Source of the DNA: Eubacteriaceae bacterium ES3
GTDB lineage: Bacteria > Bacillota > Clostridia > Eubacteriales > Eubacteriaceae
Direction of reading: 5' to 3'
NCBI GenBank assembly: GCA_030586155.1
Contig: CP130741.1
Span: 2,598,680-2,662,679 of the forward strand
Length of the DNA stretch: 64,000 nt
Positions 15,895 through 25,188 of this stretch are shown here, one piece after another. The number at the start of each line of letters is the position of its first letter. The stretch's first letter is position 1. The position numbers were made by a program, and so were the translations under genes. The notes beneath the pieces are model-generated. The model saw only the letters and a list, made by a program, of their open reading frames with translations. It had not been told where the DNA came from and did no database searches.

Positions 15895-16818
15895 CTATTT
15901 TAAAGAAGCTTTTCGTCTGGCTGTCTCTTTCATAATTTCTTTCAAGATCTCAATCAAAGGATTGTTTTCCCGGCTGCCAGCGGATTCTTTTGAATAGGTC
16001 AGCCCGGTCATGGAGTTAGCTTCACAGATATAATAAGTATTATTTTCTCCCATTAAAAAATCGACACTGCCAAAATATATATCTAACAGTGCGGCCACTT
16101 CTTCAGCGACCTTGATCACCTCCAGGGGCGGAGTCAAAAACTGAAGCTCACCACCCTGAGAAAGGTTTGATTTAAAAGCATCTCCATTATCTCTAATATA
16201 TGCCTGGGAATATTTTCTGCCCGCCAGCATGATCCTTAAATCCCTGCCGCGAGAGGCCTGAATACATTCCTGAATGAGAATTTCATCATCGTAGGCTCCG
16301 GCCCCCATAATATCCAGAATATTTTTCAATTCCTCGCTGCTTTTAACCATAATCACGCCTTTACCCTTACTGCCGTGCATGACTTTTACAACACAGGGGA
16401 AGCCAATTGCTTTTTCTACATAATCAGTTTCCAGGGTCTCCGTTAACAAAAGTGTTTTAGGAAAAAGAATGTTTTTACTTGATGACGCAATTTTCTGAAA
16501 AGTACGCAGTTTATCGGATGTATTTTTTAAACTTTCCAGACTATTGACACAAAAGACCTCTTGCCCTTCAAGCATTGTAAGAACTGCCTGGCTATGATAA
16601 TTGTTACCGCCAAAAAAAGCAGATAAACAAAAATCCGGCACTGGCAATTCCCGGTCACCAACTTGAATTCCATCAATTTTTTCAGGACTGCATAGGACCT
16701 GAACCTTCTGGATATCAACCAGTTCAATATCCAGCTCCATTTTTTTGATCAAGCCCACTATCATCTGAATCGAGGGATCATCGATCGTTTTCTGATTAAG
16801 TAACAGCCAACCTTTCAT
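15895..16818 (-). CDS. ATP-grasp ligase, RimK-like (paralogue 2)
   Basis: A 307-residue ATP-grasp enzyme; this fold joins a carboxylate to an amine or thiol through an acyl phosphate. The glycine-rich loop CVVKVMHGSKGKGVIMVKS, the segment ILIQECIQASRGRDLRIM and the metal-binding YICEANSMTGLTYSKES are visible. Proline in the usual N-x-x-G turn is replaced by threonine here. Start at 16818 because ATG overlaps the previous stop as ATGA and GGAAGG lies upstream. It is a tandem duplicate of the next gene, with about the same length and motif spacing. RimK/LysX-type enzymes add amino acids to carboxyl groups; the substrate here is unknown. Confidence 0.85.
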   Translation of the reverse strand: MKGWLLLNQKTIDDPSIQMIVGLIKKMELDIELVDIQKVQVLCSPEKIDGIQVGDRELPVPDFCLSAFFGGNNYHSQAVLTMLEGQEVFCVNSLESLKNTSDKLRTFQKIASSSKNILFPKTLLLTETLETDYVEKAIGFPCVVKVMHGSKGKGVIMVKSSEELKNILDIMGAGAYDDEILIQECIQASRGRDLRIMLAGRKYSQAYIRDNGDAFKSNLSQGGELQFLTPPLEVIKVAEEVAALLDIYFGSVDFLMGENNTYYICEANSMTGLTYSKESAGSRENNPLIEILKEIMKETARRKASLK

Positions 16819-17717
16819 TTCGCTTCCTTCCATACCGGCACTGGTCTTTGAGCCACTGCTTTTACAATTTTTTTAAATACCGATTCCACATCAAAGGCGA
16901 CCCCTGGCATGGCATTTGCTTCACAAAGATAAAAATTGCCTTCTTCGCCAAAGAGAAAATCCACAGTTCCCACCGCTATTCCCATAAGCTTTGCAACTTT
17001 TTCGGCTGTTTCAATCAGTTCTGCCGGCGGATTAAATTCGACTTTTTTACCGCCTTTGGCAATGTTTGAACGGAAACTTTCGTCATTTTGTCTGATAAAA
17101 GCGGTTTCGAACTCACCATCAATCAAAACAATCCGAATGTCTCTGCCGCTGGAGGTCATAATACACTCCTGTATAATAATTTCATCCGCACACTTTCCTG
17201 CCATGGTCATATTCATCAATGTATCACATTCTTTTTCCGAGTTGACCAGAACCACACCCAGACCTTTACTGCCATGCATGACTTTCATAACTACCGGATA
17301 ATCAAACTGACTGGAGATAAATTCAGGGGTTGTTTTATCAGTTACCAGAACAGTTTTGGGGAATTTTACGCCTGCAATCTCTTTAACTACTTTCTGATAG
17401 ACCAGCAGTTTATCATCCACGCTCTGTATACATTCCCAGTTATTAATGCAAAATACCCCCAGGGACTCCAGCATCACCAGAACTGATTGGGCATGATAGT
17501 TTTTTTCGTTAAAAAAAGCGGCAATCACGTAATCGGGCACCATCTTCTTTTCATCTCCCACATAGACCATCCCATCCGGGGAATCTTCGCAAACGACCTG
17601 GATATCCAAAGGATTAACAAGTTCCAGATCAATGTTTCTCTCCTTGACGACCTTCATGATTTTCACGATTGACGGATCTTCCATTTTTTGGGGATTTCTT
17701 AATAACCAGCCTTTCAT
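16815..17717 (-). CDS. ATP-grasp ligase, RimK-like (paralogue 1)
   Basis: A 300-residue ATP-grasp protein starting MKGWLLRNPQKMEDPSI, nearly the same start as its neighbour. The ATP loop is VVMKVMHGSKGLGVVLVNS and the C-terminal metal site is CEANAMPGVAFDVES. The start at 17717 is set by AAGGAGTG seven bases upstream. It is translationally coupled to paralogue 2 by an ATGA overlap, and a heterodimer or two successive ligation steps are both plausible. A gap of about 140 bases with a small hairpin separates it from the ABC exporter genes upstream, so it may have its own promoter or be part of one long transcript. Confidence 0.85.
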   Translation of the reverse strand: MKGWLLRNPQKMEDPSIVKIMKVVKERNIDLELVNPLDIQVVCEDSPDGMVYVGDEKKMVPDYVIAAFFNEKNYHAQSVLVMLESLGVFCINNWECIQSVDDKLLVYQKVVKEIAGVKFPKTVLVTDKTTPEFISSQFDYPVVMKVMHGSKGLGVVLVNSEKECDTLMNMTMAGKCADEIIIQECIMTSSGRDIRIVLIDGEFETAFIRQNDESFRSNIAKGGKKVEFNPPAELIETAEKVAKLMGIAVGTVDFLFGEEGNFYLCEANAMPGVAFDVESVFKKIVKAVAQRPVPVWKEAK

Positions 17718-17859
17718 TGTACACTCCTTAAATTTTATTTTATGCAAATTTATAACATCTAATCTGGTTTTTATCGCATCTTATCTTTCTGATAAGACTC
17801 GAAAAACCATATCAGATTAAGATATTTTTCCAGAATAAAATAATACTGTTATCGCTACT

Positions 17860-19629
17860 CTAATGATCAGATGCTGACAAATATAGATTGGCATAATAGC
17901 CGTCTTTTGCCATCAGAACATCGTGACTGCCTACTTCTTTAATGTCTCCCTCCATCATAAAAATAATCTGATCAGCATTTTTAATGGTAAAAAGCCGGTG
18001 AGCTATGATAAAAGTCGTTTTTCCTTCCATCATGTCTTCCATCGCTTTAGTAATTAAAAGCTCTGTTCTGGTATCTACTGATGAAGTGGCCTCATCAAGA
18101 ATTAAGACGCCAGGGTCGGCAATAATCGTTCTGGCAATCGCCAGAAGCTGGCATTCTCCTTCAGATAGGCTGGTGAAATCGCCTCCTATCAGGGTATCGT
18201 ACCCCAACGGCAGTTTTTTAATAAACTCGTGACATTGGGCTTTTTGTGCAGCAGCAACGATTTCTTCCCGGCTTGCACCAGTTTTCCCATAACCGATATT
18301 TTCAGCAATGGTTCCGTCAAACAGCCAGGTATCCTGGAGGACCATCCCAAAGGCTGACCTTAGATTGCTGCGGGTTAAGTGCTGGATATTTTTATCTTCC
18401 AGACAGATTTTCCCGCTATCAATCTCATAAAATCGCATCAGCAGGTTAACCAGGGTGGTTTTACCGGCACCGCTGGGACCAACCACCGCCATCACCTGAC
18501 CAGGGCTGGCTTTCAGCGAAACATCATGAAAAAGCGTTCGCTCTGGTACATAGCCAAATTCGACATGAGAAAACTCAATATTTCCTTCAATTCGGGAAAG
18601 CTCAAGAGCATCGGAAGCCTGATCAGCCCTTTCCTCATCATTTTTCAGAAAATCGAGAATCCGTTCGGCTGCTGCGGCTCCTGCCTGAATGTTGTTAAAA
18701 TTGTTGGATATGGATGCAATAGGCGTGGCAATATTATTCGCATAAATCAGAAAGGCCTGAATGCCCCCAATGGTAAAAGTGCCATTCACCACGAAAATCC
18801 CACCGGCAACACAAATGGCAATATAGCCAAGATTATTAACCAACTTCATTAGCGGCGACGTCAGACCAGAAAAAAATCTGGACGACAAATAGGACTTGAA
18901 AAATCGCTGATTAATCTTTTCAAACCGTTCAGAAGCTTCGTCTTCGTAGTTAAAAGACTTGACAATCAGATGACCGCCATATACTTCTTCAATCAAACCG
19001 TTTAAATCCCCCAACTCCCTTTGCTGCCTGCGAAATAGCACCTGAGTTTTTTTTGTAATCAGCCTTAATATTAAAAACGAAACTGGCAGAACGACCAGAA
19101 AAATCAGGCTGAGCTTGATAGACAATATAAACATCATAACGATAATCCCGATTATTGTCGTTCCCTGCACCAGAATCTGCGTCGCATTGCCTTCCAACGC
19201 TCCTGACAGGGTGGAACAATCGTTGGTCACCCGTGAAAGCAGGTCTCCGCGCTCACAGGAATCCAGATAATTTAGGGGCAATCGATTCAGCTTCTCCTGA
19301 ATTTCTTCCCGCAGCCTTTTAATCATCAGCTGGGACAAGAAACTGGTCTTTCTGGTTGCATACCAGGTAAAAGCGGCACTAAAAAAATATAATACTACCA
19401 GAATAACAGCCTGTCTGCCAATCAGGGCAAAATCAACATCTAAACCCTGCGAAACGGAATCAGCCAAACTGTTGGTGATATTTTTGGTGAAGATCGGTGC
19501 CAGGATGGTAAAGATTGTCGACATAACCAGCGACAGCCCAACCAGCATTAACAAATGCTTTTCATAGCGCAGATACTTAAAAAGTCTGGCAATGACTTCT
19601 TTAAAACTTAACTTTCTTGTCTTTTTCAT
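17860..19629 (-). CDS. ABC exporter half-transporter, subunit B
   Basis: A type IV ABC exporter half of 589 residues: six membrane segments in the first 320 residues, then a nucleotide-binding domain. Walker A is GPSGAGKTT and Walker B is VLILDEATSSVD with the catalytic glutamate. The signature motif is LSEGECQLLAIAR instead of LSGGQ. It overlaps its partner by one base (TGATG), so the two form a heterodimer. In such pairs one ATP site is degenerate; here it would combine this signature with the partner's Walker B. It lies between the GH3 and ATP-grasp genes, so it may export the product of that cluster. Confidence 0.9.
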   Translation of the reverse strand: MKKTRKLSFKEVIARLFKYLRYEKHLLMLVGLSLVMSTIFTILAPIFTKNITNSLADSVSQGLDVDFALIGRQAVILVVLYFFSAAFTWYATRKTSFLSQLMIKRLREEIQEKLNRLPLNYLDSCERGDLLSRVTNDCSTLSGALEGNATQILVQGTTIIGIIVMMFILSIKLSLIFLVVLPVSFLILRLITKKTQVLFRRQQRELGDLNGLIEEVYGGHLIVKSFNYEDEASERFEKINQRFFKSYLSSRFFSGLTSPLMKLVNNLGYIAICVAGGIFVVNGTFTIGGIQAFLIYANNIATPIASISNNFNNIQAGAAAAERILDFLKNDEERADQASDALELSRIEGNIEFSHVEFGYVPERTLFHDVSLKASPGQVMAVVGPSGAGKTTLVNLLMRFYEIDSGKICLEDKNIQHLTRSNLRSAFGMVLQDTWLFDGTIAENIGYGKTGASREEIVAAAQKAQCHEFIKKLPLGYDTLIGGDFTSLSEGECQLLAIARTIIADPGVLILDEATSSVDTRTELLITKAMEDMMEGKTTFIIAHRLFTIKNADQIIFMMEGDIKEVGSHDVLMAKDGYYANLYLSASDH

Positions 19630-21365
19630 CAGGATTCCTCCTTACTTTCAGCATAAGCCTGGGATCGGAGAATCTCCTGATAAACCTGGCAGGTCCCGGC
19701 AAGTTCTTCATGCCGACCCTGACCCACCAATAAACCATCGTCAAGGACTATAATCTTATCGGCATCCTTTATTGTAGAGATCCGCTGGGCGACAATAATC
19801 ATCGTACGGTTTTCAAAAGCCTGTCTGATGTTTTTTCGCACACCTGCATCAGTTTTAAAATCAAGAGCTGAAAAGCAGTCATCAAATAAAGTAACTGGTG
19901 CTTTTTTGACCAGGGCCCGAGCAATACTCAAGCGTTGACGCTGGCCGCCGGACAGGTCTTTGCCGCCCTGGGTGATTAATGACTCAATCCCCCCTTCTCT
20001 GGGGCTGACAAATTCCATGGCCCAAGCCAGTTCAAGTGCTTCTTCAATTTCAAAGTCAGTTGCTTCTTTTTTTCCAACCCGTATATTATCTGAAATTTTC
20101 CCCCCTAATAAAACCGATTCCTGGGGCGCATATCCAATTTTTTCACGCAAGCCTTGCTGTTTTAAATCTCTGATATTAATATCATCAATTAAAATCGCAC
20201 CCTCAGTCACCTCATAGAGCCGCAACAACAGATTAATAAGGGTCGTTTTCCCGGACCCGGTCGCTCCGATAATAGCCGTCGTTTTTCCGGCTTCAGCTGT
20301 AAAGCTGATACCTGATAAAACCTTTCGTTCTGCACCCGCATAGCCAAAGTCAACATTGCGAAATTCAATCTTTCCCTTAACCAGTCCCAGATCAACCGGA
20401 TTTTGACTGTCTTCGATCGATAAAGGCGCATCCAGAACCGCCTTAACACGAGCTGCCGAAACTTCTGCTTTGGGATATGCCATTAACAGAACAGAAACCA
20501 GACTTAAAGATGACATAAACATCAGTACATACTGGATGAATACCATCAGGTCACTGATATCGACAACCTTCTGCTGGATTTCAATGGAACCCAGCCAATA
20601 AATTACTACCATAGTGATGTTCATCATCAGCTGCATCAGGGGTGAAAAGAACGCTACTGCATAACTGGCTTTTACTGCTGCATCCATCCCCTCCTGATTG
20701 GCCACGCCAAATTTCTCAGTTTCATAAGCCTGACGGTTAAAGGCACGAATGGCTCTCACTCCGGTCAGTTTTTCTTTCATTAAGAGATTAATCCGATCAA
20801 CTCTCTTCTGCATGACCTGAAATAAAGGCATACTGCGCCTGGTTGTCATAGCAATAATGATGCTGGTCACCATAAAAGCGGTGAGGAGTATCAGCGTTAG
20901 GAGCACATTTTCACGAAAAGCCATGATTAATGCCCCGACCCCGGTAATCGGAATTAAGAGCAGAGACCTCAGTCCGTTGATGACCACAATTTGCATCTGG
21001 GTTGCATCAGTCGTAGATCGGGTTAATAAGGTTGCCGCCCCAAAGTTATTAAAATCACTCTGAGAAAAGTTCTTGACTTTATCAAACACGTCAGCCCGAA
21101 TTCGACTGGTGAAAGAAGCGGTCACATAGGCAGAAAAATAGGAGGAAGCAACCATGCAAACGGCCGCAACAATTGAAACCAAAAGCATATCCCTGCCGCT
21201 TTTTAAGATCACCTGAGTATTTCCTGTAGCTACACCATTTTGGACGATATTTCCCATCATGACCGGAAGATATAACTGACAGGCGGCCTGGCTCAAAACA
21301 AAAACAAAAACTAGAATCATCTGGAGACGATAATCCTTTAAATAGCGCATTAATAAACCAAACAT
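19629..21365 (-). CDS. ABC exporter half-transporter, subunit A
   Basis: A 578-residue exporter half with N-terminal membrane domain and C-terminal ATPase. Walker A is GATGSGKTT, the signature LSGGQRQRLSIAR is canonical, but Walker B reads VTLFDDCFSALD with aspartate in place of the catalytic glutamate. This is the complement of the partner's defects and typical of heterodimeric exporters of the TM287/288 or BmrCD kind. Start at 21365 (TGATG overlap with the GH3 stop, AAGGAG upstream) rather than the GTG three bases earlier. Substrates of such exporters range from drugs to peptides and lipids. Confidence 0.9.
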   Translation of the reverse strand: MFGLLMRYLKDYRLQMILVFVFVLSQAACQLYLPVMMGNIVQNGVATGNTQVILKSGRDMLLVSIVAAVCMVASSYFSAYVTASFTSRIRADVFDKVKNFSQSDFNNFGAATLLTRSTTDATQMQIVVINGLRSLLLIPITGVGALIMAFRENVLLTLILLTAFMVTSIIIAMTTRRSMPLFQVMQKRVDRINLLMKEKLTGVRAIRAFNRQAYETEKFGVANQEGMDAAVKASYAVAFFSPLMQLMMNITMVVIYWLGSIEIQQKVVDISDLMVFIQYVLMFMSSLSLVSVLLMAYPKAEVSAARVKAVLDAPLSIEDSQNPVDLGLVKGKIEFRNVDFGYAGAERKVLSGISFTAEAGKTTAIIGATGSGKTTLINLLLRLYEVTEGAILIDDINIRDLKQQGLREKIGYAPQESVLLGGKISDNIRVGKKEATDFEIEEALELAWAMEFVSPREGGIESLITQGGKDLSGGQRQRLSIARALVKKAPVTLFDDCFSALDFKTDAGVRKNIRQAFENRTMIIVAQRISTIKDADKIIVLDDGLLVGQGRHEELAGTCQVYQEILRSQAYAESKEES

Positions 21366-23050
21366 CACAACTCCTTATCCAGCAGGGCAAAGAAGAACTT
21401 CTCTTTAATCAGGGTGTCTATTACCCGAACCGGCTTTAACTGGTTGCCGGAAATTCCACGCATGATCATCAGATCACGATACAGGGCGTAAGTTTCTTCC
21501 TGTACAATAGCCAGTTCAGTATGACTTAGTACACCAGCTTTAATTTTCTTGGCAATTGAAGGGTTTGCAATATTCAGTTTTTCTTCCATCACAGCCTGGG
21601 CTTCCTCCCTTTTTGCAAATGGAATTGGCTTTTCGGTTTCCAGAACGATCGTATAGCGGCCCGGCGAAACATTGATATTGGCAAAAACGCTAAAATCCAC
21701 TAATGCACACCCCACATCTTTGGAAAACTCGGTAACTGCCCAGGAAATACATTCCTCAGTTGTCTTTTCGCCAGCGATACTGACCATCTGATTCAGGCGG
21801 TAAACAAACTGAATTTTGGGACTTTTTTTATTCCATCCCACCACCCTAATTACATCTTTTATTCGATAGCGGTAAAATCCCGATGTGTTGGTTAAAACAA
21901 TTTCATAATCCTTACCCACCTCTAACTCATCAAGAGTTAAGGTTTTTAATGGGTCCGCATCTTCGCCAACTGGGATAAATTCATAAAAAGCTGAATCTGG
22001 AATAAGCGTAAACTCCTGGGATTCCATTTCGGTACAAATCGCCATAATCGATTCCGAGGCAGCATAAACGCTAAAATAAATTGGAATATTACCCAGATAA
22101 TCTCGCATCTTATCTGTATAAACAGCAAAGCCCCCACTGCCAATAGCAAAAATAAAGCTTAAATTTGGCCATATCCGCGGAATAATTGGCGAATCAAAAC
22201 CTTGCGAAAAAATTTTTCGAAGGGCTTTAGCTCTAGACGGCTCGGGTTTTATTTTTTTGAGCAACTGATTGCGAACTGTATCTGATATTTTAATTTGTGG
22301 GTCTATGATTCCCTTTTCGATATCACTGACAAGCAATTCCCAGTTTGCTTCAAGATATTTCATCAGATCAGAAAGTGCCGTCATAAAGGCCGATCCCATA
22401 AAAGACAGGTCTTCTTCCAATAGGGCAAAACGCAGATGAACATATTTGGCATCCATGATTTCCTGCGGAAATACGATCTCATTTGGTGAAGTGAACATCA
22501 GCGGCAGGAAATTTTTCAACGTATAAATGGCCCGTCCGGAAATTGAACCGGCAAAAAGGCCGCCAGGTAAATTTTCGAATTTGATTTCCATCAGATTAAG
22601 ACCGCGGTGGCGGTTCCAACTCCCCTTAAGGGCATCGTTAATCACACTGAAACTGAATTCACTGGCATACTGCTGATATAAATCCACTGTTTTCTGGGAA
22701 ACAGGTATTTTCTTGGGATTATCAACACTGCCAGAGGTCAGTGCATAGTGTACAATCGGTTCCGACGTTAACAGATTAGCTTCTCCATGATTGACCATCC
22801 GCTCGATATACGAATAATAATCGTCGTAGGTAGAAAATGGCACTTTTTCACGATAGTCTTTCAGACTCTGGATATTCTTAAAGTCATACTTTTCTCCATA
22901 TTCTGTAGACTCATTACTTCTGATTAAATTCATCAGCAGTTCTTTATTCTTTTCACCAGCTTCTTCAACCAGTTCATCAAAGCGGTTTCTTTTCTTTTTT
23001 CCATGTCTTATTTTCAGTCCATAAACCTGTTTAGTGATAAACTTCCTCAT
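21365..23050 (-). CDS. GH3-family acyl-adenylating protein (paralogue 2)
   Basis: A 561-residue protein of the GH3 superfamily, known in plants as enzymes that adenylate a carboxylic acid (auxin, jasmonate) and join it to an amino acid. Visible motifs are the ATP loop ALTSGSVDNPKKIPVS (usually SSGTT-like), SVYAASESIMAI for motif 2 and SGFYRYRIKDVIRVVGW for motif 3. The N-terminal domain includes YREKVPFSTYDDYYSYI, usual for GH3. Start at 23050 with GAAGGGTGG upstream. Bacterial members are widespread but little studied. Replacement of the Thr-Thr pair by Ser-Val in motif 1 may affect activity. It is coupled to the ABC exporter by overlapping stop and start. Confidence 0.85.
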   Translation of the reverse strand: MRKFITKQVYGLKIRHGKKKRNRFDELVEEAGEKNKELLMNLIRSNESTEYGEKYDFKNIQSLKDYREKVPFSTYDDYYSYIERMVNHGEANLLTSEPIVHYALTSGSVDNPKKIPVSQKTVDLYQQYASEFSFSVINDALKGSWNRHRGLNLMEIKFENLPGGLFAGSISGRAIYTLKNFLPLMFTSPNEIVFPQEIMDAKYVHLRFALLEEDLSFMGSAFMTALSDLMKYLEANWELLVSDIEKGIIDPQIKISDTVRNQLLKKIKPEPSRAKALRKIFSQGFDSPIIPRIWPNLSFIFAIGSGGFAVYTDKMRDYLGNIPIYFSVYAASESIMAICTEMESQEFTLIPDSAFYEFIPVGEDADPLKTLTLDELEVGKDYEIVLTNTSGFYRYRIKDVIRVVGWNKKSPKIQFVYRLNQMVSIAGEKTTEECISWAVTEFSKDVGCALVDFSVFANINVSPGRYTIVLETEKPIPFAKREEAQAVMEEKLNIANPSIAKKIKAGVLSHTELAIVQEETYALYRDLMIMRGISGNQLKPVRVIDTLIKEKFFFALLDKEL

Positions 23051-23062
23051 TCTGACCACCCT

Positions 23063-24724
23063 TCACGAAAAAATGTCTGCGCCATCCGGCATTTTTTCAA
23101 TTATTGTTTTTAACTTAGTCTGGTTGACATTTTTCCCCGGCATCACCGCCCGTCTGATTTTAGCGTTTCGATAACCATTTACCATCCGACTAACAACGAC
23201 TGGCTGCAGAATGTTATTCTTTCGCAGATTATCATAAACTGAGTTTTTATGTCTCAGCTGGTCTTCAAGTGCAAGCTCATATTTTTTTGTTTCAAAGCCT
23301 TCGTCCTGAGACTCGATGAAAAACTGCAGGTGCGAGCTGTTTATCATGACTTCGTAGAAATGGATGCCCATTCGACAGGATTCACTAACCGCTTCCAGGA
23401 CCTGATCCAGTTCAAACACAAAAATGTTGTGGTCATTCACCGTCACTTTTTCCGCAGATTTAGATAAAAACTCAAGTCTTGGCATCTTGCCTTTAATCTC
23501 TTTAACCCAGACAAGATCCTTTAAATTGTAACGATAAAGTCCTGAGTAAGTGGTGATGATAAGTTCATATGCTTTTTTTTCTTCCAGCTCATGCAAAAGT
23601 TTGGTTTTCGTTTGACCAGGCGGCAGGAACTCAAAAAAATAACCAAAATCCGCAAAAGGACCGGCTGGATCCCCTACCTGATCGGGGATATTAAATTTTC
23701 CTTCACTGGCGCCGTAACCCCATTCCAGAAACTTTATCTGCTCCGGCATCCGGCATTTAAAACTCCGGGCCACCCGCCCGGTACTGGAAGACAGCCAGCA
23801 AGCCACTACTGAAAATTTGGGCCAGATTTTTAAAATCGGGTATTTTTCTCCTCCTTCAAATGCCTGCCTAATCATCTGAGCCCGGTCGGGGTCAGGTAAA
23901 AGCTGTTTTTCCAAGGCCACTCGCAACTCAATAGGAATCGCCTGCTTTGAGGAAAAGTTGCCTTCAGCAATTGCTTCAGAAAGTTCGCTGAACCGGTCCG
24001 TGCTCTGGTCAAGAAGCAGCTCAAAATGAGCAATGTTACTGGCAACTACCCCCACCAGATTTTCCTCTTTCAACATATAAAACATAACCAGATAATCACT
24101 TACTTCATTGCTTAAGTCTTTAGCCAGCAGCAGTTCCATTGGCAGAACCATTTTTTTGAGCAATTCCGGCGGCAGATCAGAAGCCGCCTGCCCCGATGCC
24201 GAACCAATCCTGATGCCGGACTTTGTGACTCCGTAGTCTGACGAATTGGCAATGGCCAGAACCCTGGCATCAGGTTCCATCACTTCTTTTGCCATCATCA
24301 TCATTTTAATCGCTCTGTTCTTGGAAACCAGGGCCTTTACCACACTTCCCAACTGGCTTTCCGGAAACAGTTTCGGAGTTCCCGTTGTTCCACTGGTCGC
24401 AATAAACTGGCTGACAGCACCAGAAAAAAGCAGATCACGGCTTCCCTGGTCAGTAATTTCTGTAATCATTTGATGATAATCGGAATATTCACTGATCGGT
24501 ACCGTCTTTTGAAAATCAGTTACTGTTCCGATTTTTTCAAACTGATACCGTTTACCTATTGTTGTTTGGGCTGATTGCTGTAAAATATCCAAAAGCACCT
24601 GACTCTGGATATTTTGGGGTTCCTGCAAAGCATGTTCTATCCAGGCAAAGGCCTGCTGATCAGGTAGGCAGGCAATTTTTTCAGGGTTTAAAAACCCTAC
24701 TTCATGCTGTTCTTTTTTTTCCAT
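23063..24724 (-). CDS. GH3-family acyl-adenylating protein (paralogue 1)
   Basis: A 553-residue GH3 protein with the canonical ATP loop FIATSGTTGTPKLFPES near residues 108-122, motif 2 EWGYGASEGKFNIP and motif 3 YSGLYRYNLKDLVWV. The start of the domain (FQKTVPISEYSDYHQMI) is also typical. It is the first gene of the minus-strand cluster, 13 bases before the second GH3 gene; the ATG at 24724 has GAGGT upstream. Expected reaction: ATP-dependent adenylation of an acyl acid, then transfer to an amine or thiol. The two GH3 copies differ in motif 1, so they may act on different acids or one may be regulatory. Substrate unknown. Confidence 0.88.
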   Translation of the reverse strand: MEKKEQHEVGFLNPEKIACLPDQQAFAWIEHALQEPQNIQSQVLLDILQQSAQTTIGKRYQFEKIGTVTDFQKTVPISEYSDYHQMITEITDQGSRDLLFSGAVSQFIATSGTTGTPKLFPESQLGSVVKALVSKNRAIKMMMMAKEVMEPDARVLAIANSSDYGVTKSGIRIGSASGQAASDLPPELLKKMVLPMELLLAKDLSNEVSDYLVMFYMLKEENLVGVVASNIAHFELLLDQSTDRFSELSEAIAEGNFSSKQAIPIELRVALEKQLLPDPDRAQMIRQAFEGGEKYPILKIWPKFSVVACWLSSSTGRVARSFKCRMPEQIKFLEWGYGASEGKFNIPDQVGDPAGPFADFGYFFEFLPPGQTKTKLLHELEEKKAYELIITTYSGLYRYNLKDLVWVKEIKGKMPRLEFLSKSAEKVTVNDHNIFVFELDQVLEAVSESCRMGIHFYEVMINSSHLQFFIESQDEGFETKKYELALEDQLRHKNSVYDNLRKNNILQPVVVSRMVNGYRNAKIRRAVMPGKNVNQTKLKTIIEKMPDGADIFS

Positions 24725-25188
24725 CACAACCTCATTCTGTTGACAAAATTCCTTAAACCATAAACTAACACTTTGAAATATAAATATGTAAATTTTTTAG
24801 CAACATTCCCTTAGAAAATGTATAAGCATGTATTATAACCAATGTTTATTCGTATCATAGCACAGAGCTTCCATGAACACAATTCTAATGAACCAAAAAA
24901 AGATTAAGCCTCTCTTTTTTTACAATTCCGTTACGTTCTATTTACATTATATGAGGCGTATGATAAAATTAGGATAATTCATTTTATAGCCGGATGACAT
25001 CTTTTCCTTCTTATAAAATGTGTTCTGAAATTTCACTCCGTTCATTAAATATTATTTAATGAAACTAGCTGGAAATCTTTTAAATGCAAAAGTAAATCTT
25101 TATTTACAATAAAAACTACGCAATATTATTGATACTGCCATTAAATTTAAAAAATTAATTGTCTTATAAATAATAGAAAGGAAGCATA
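24725..25188. other. Divergent intergenic region with a perfect dyad
   Basis: About 460 AT-rich bases between the GH3 cluster and the surface-protein gene. A TATAAT on the minus strand (24951-24946) is a candidate -10 for the GH3 cluster but has no good -35. A run with A-tract, seven-base spacer and T-tract at 24894-24923 looks like a weak hairpin. No gene is visible. Confidence 0.5.
25041..25063. promoter_or_regulatory. Perfect 10-base inverted repeat
   Basis: TTCATTAAAT and ATTTAATGAA are separated by three bases. The site lies about 125 bases before the surface-protein start, inside the divergent region, so it could be a regulator binding site for one or both transcripts. No T-run follows, so it is not a terminator. 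Confidence 0.4.
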
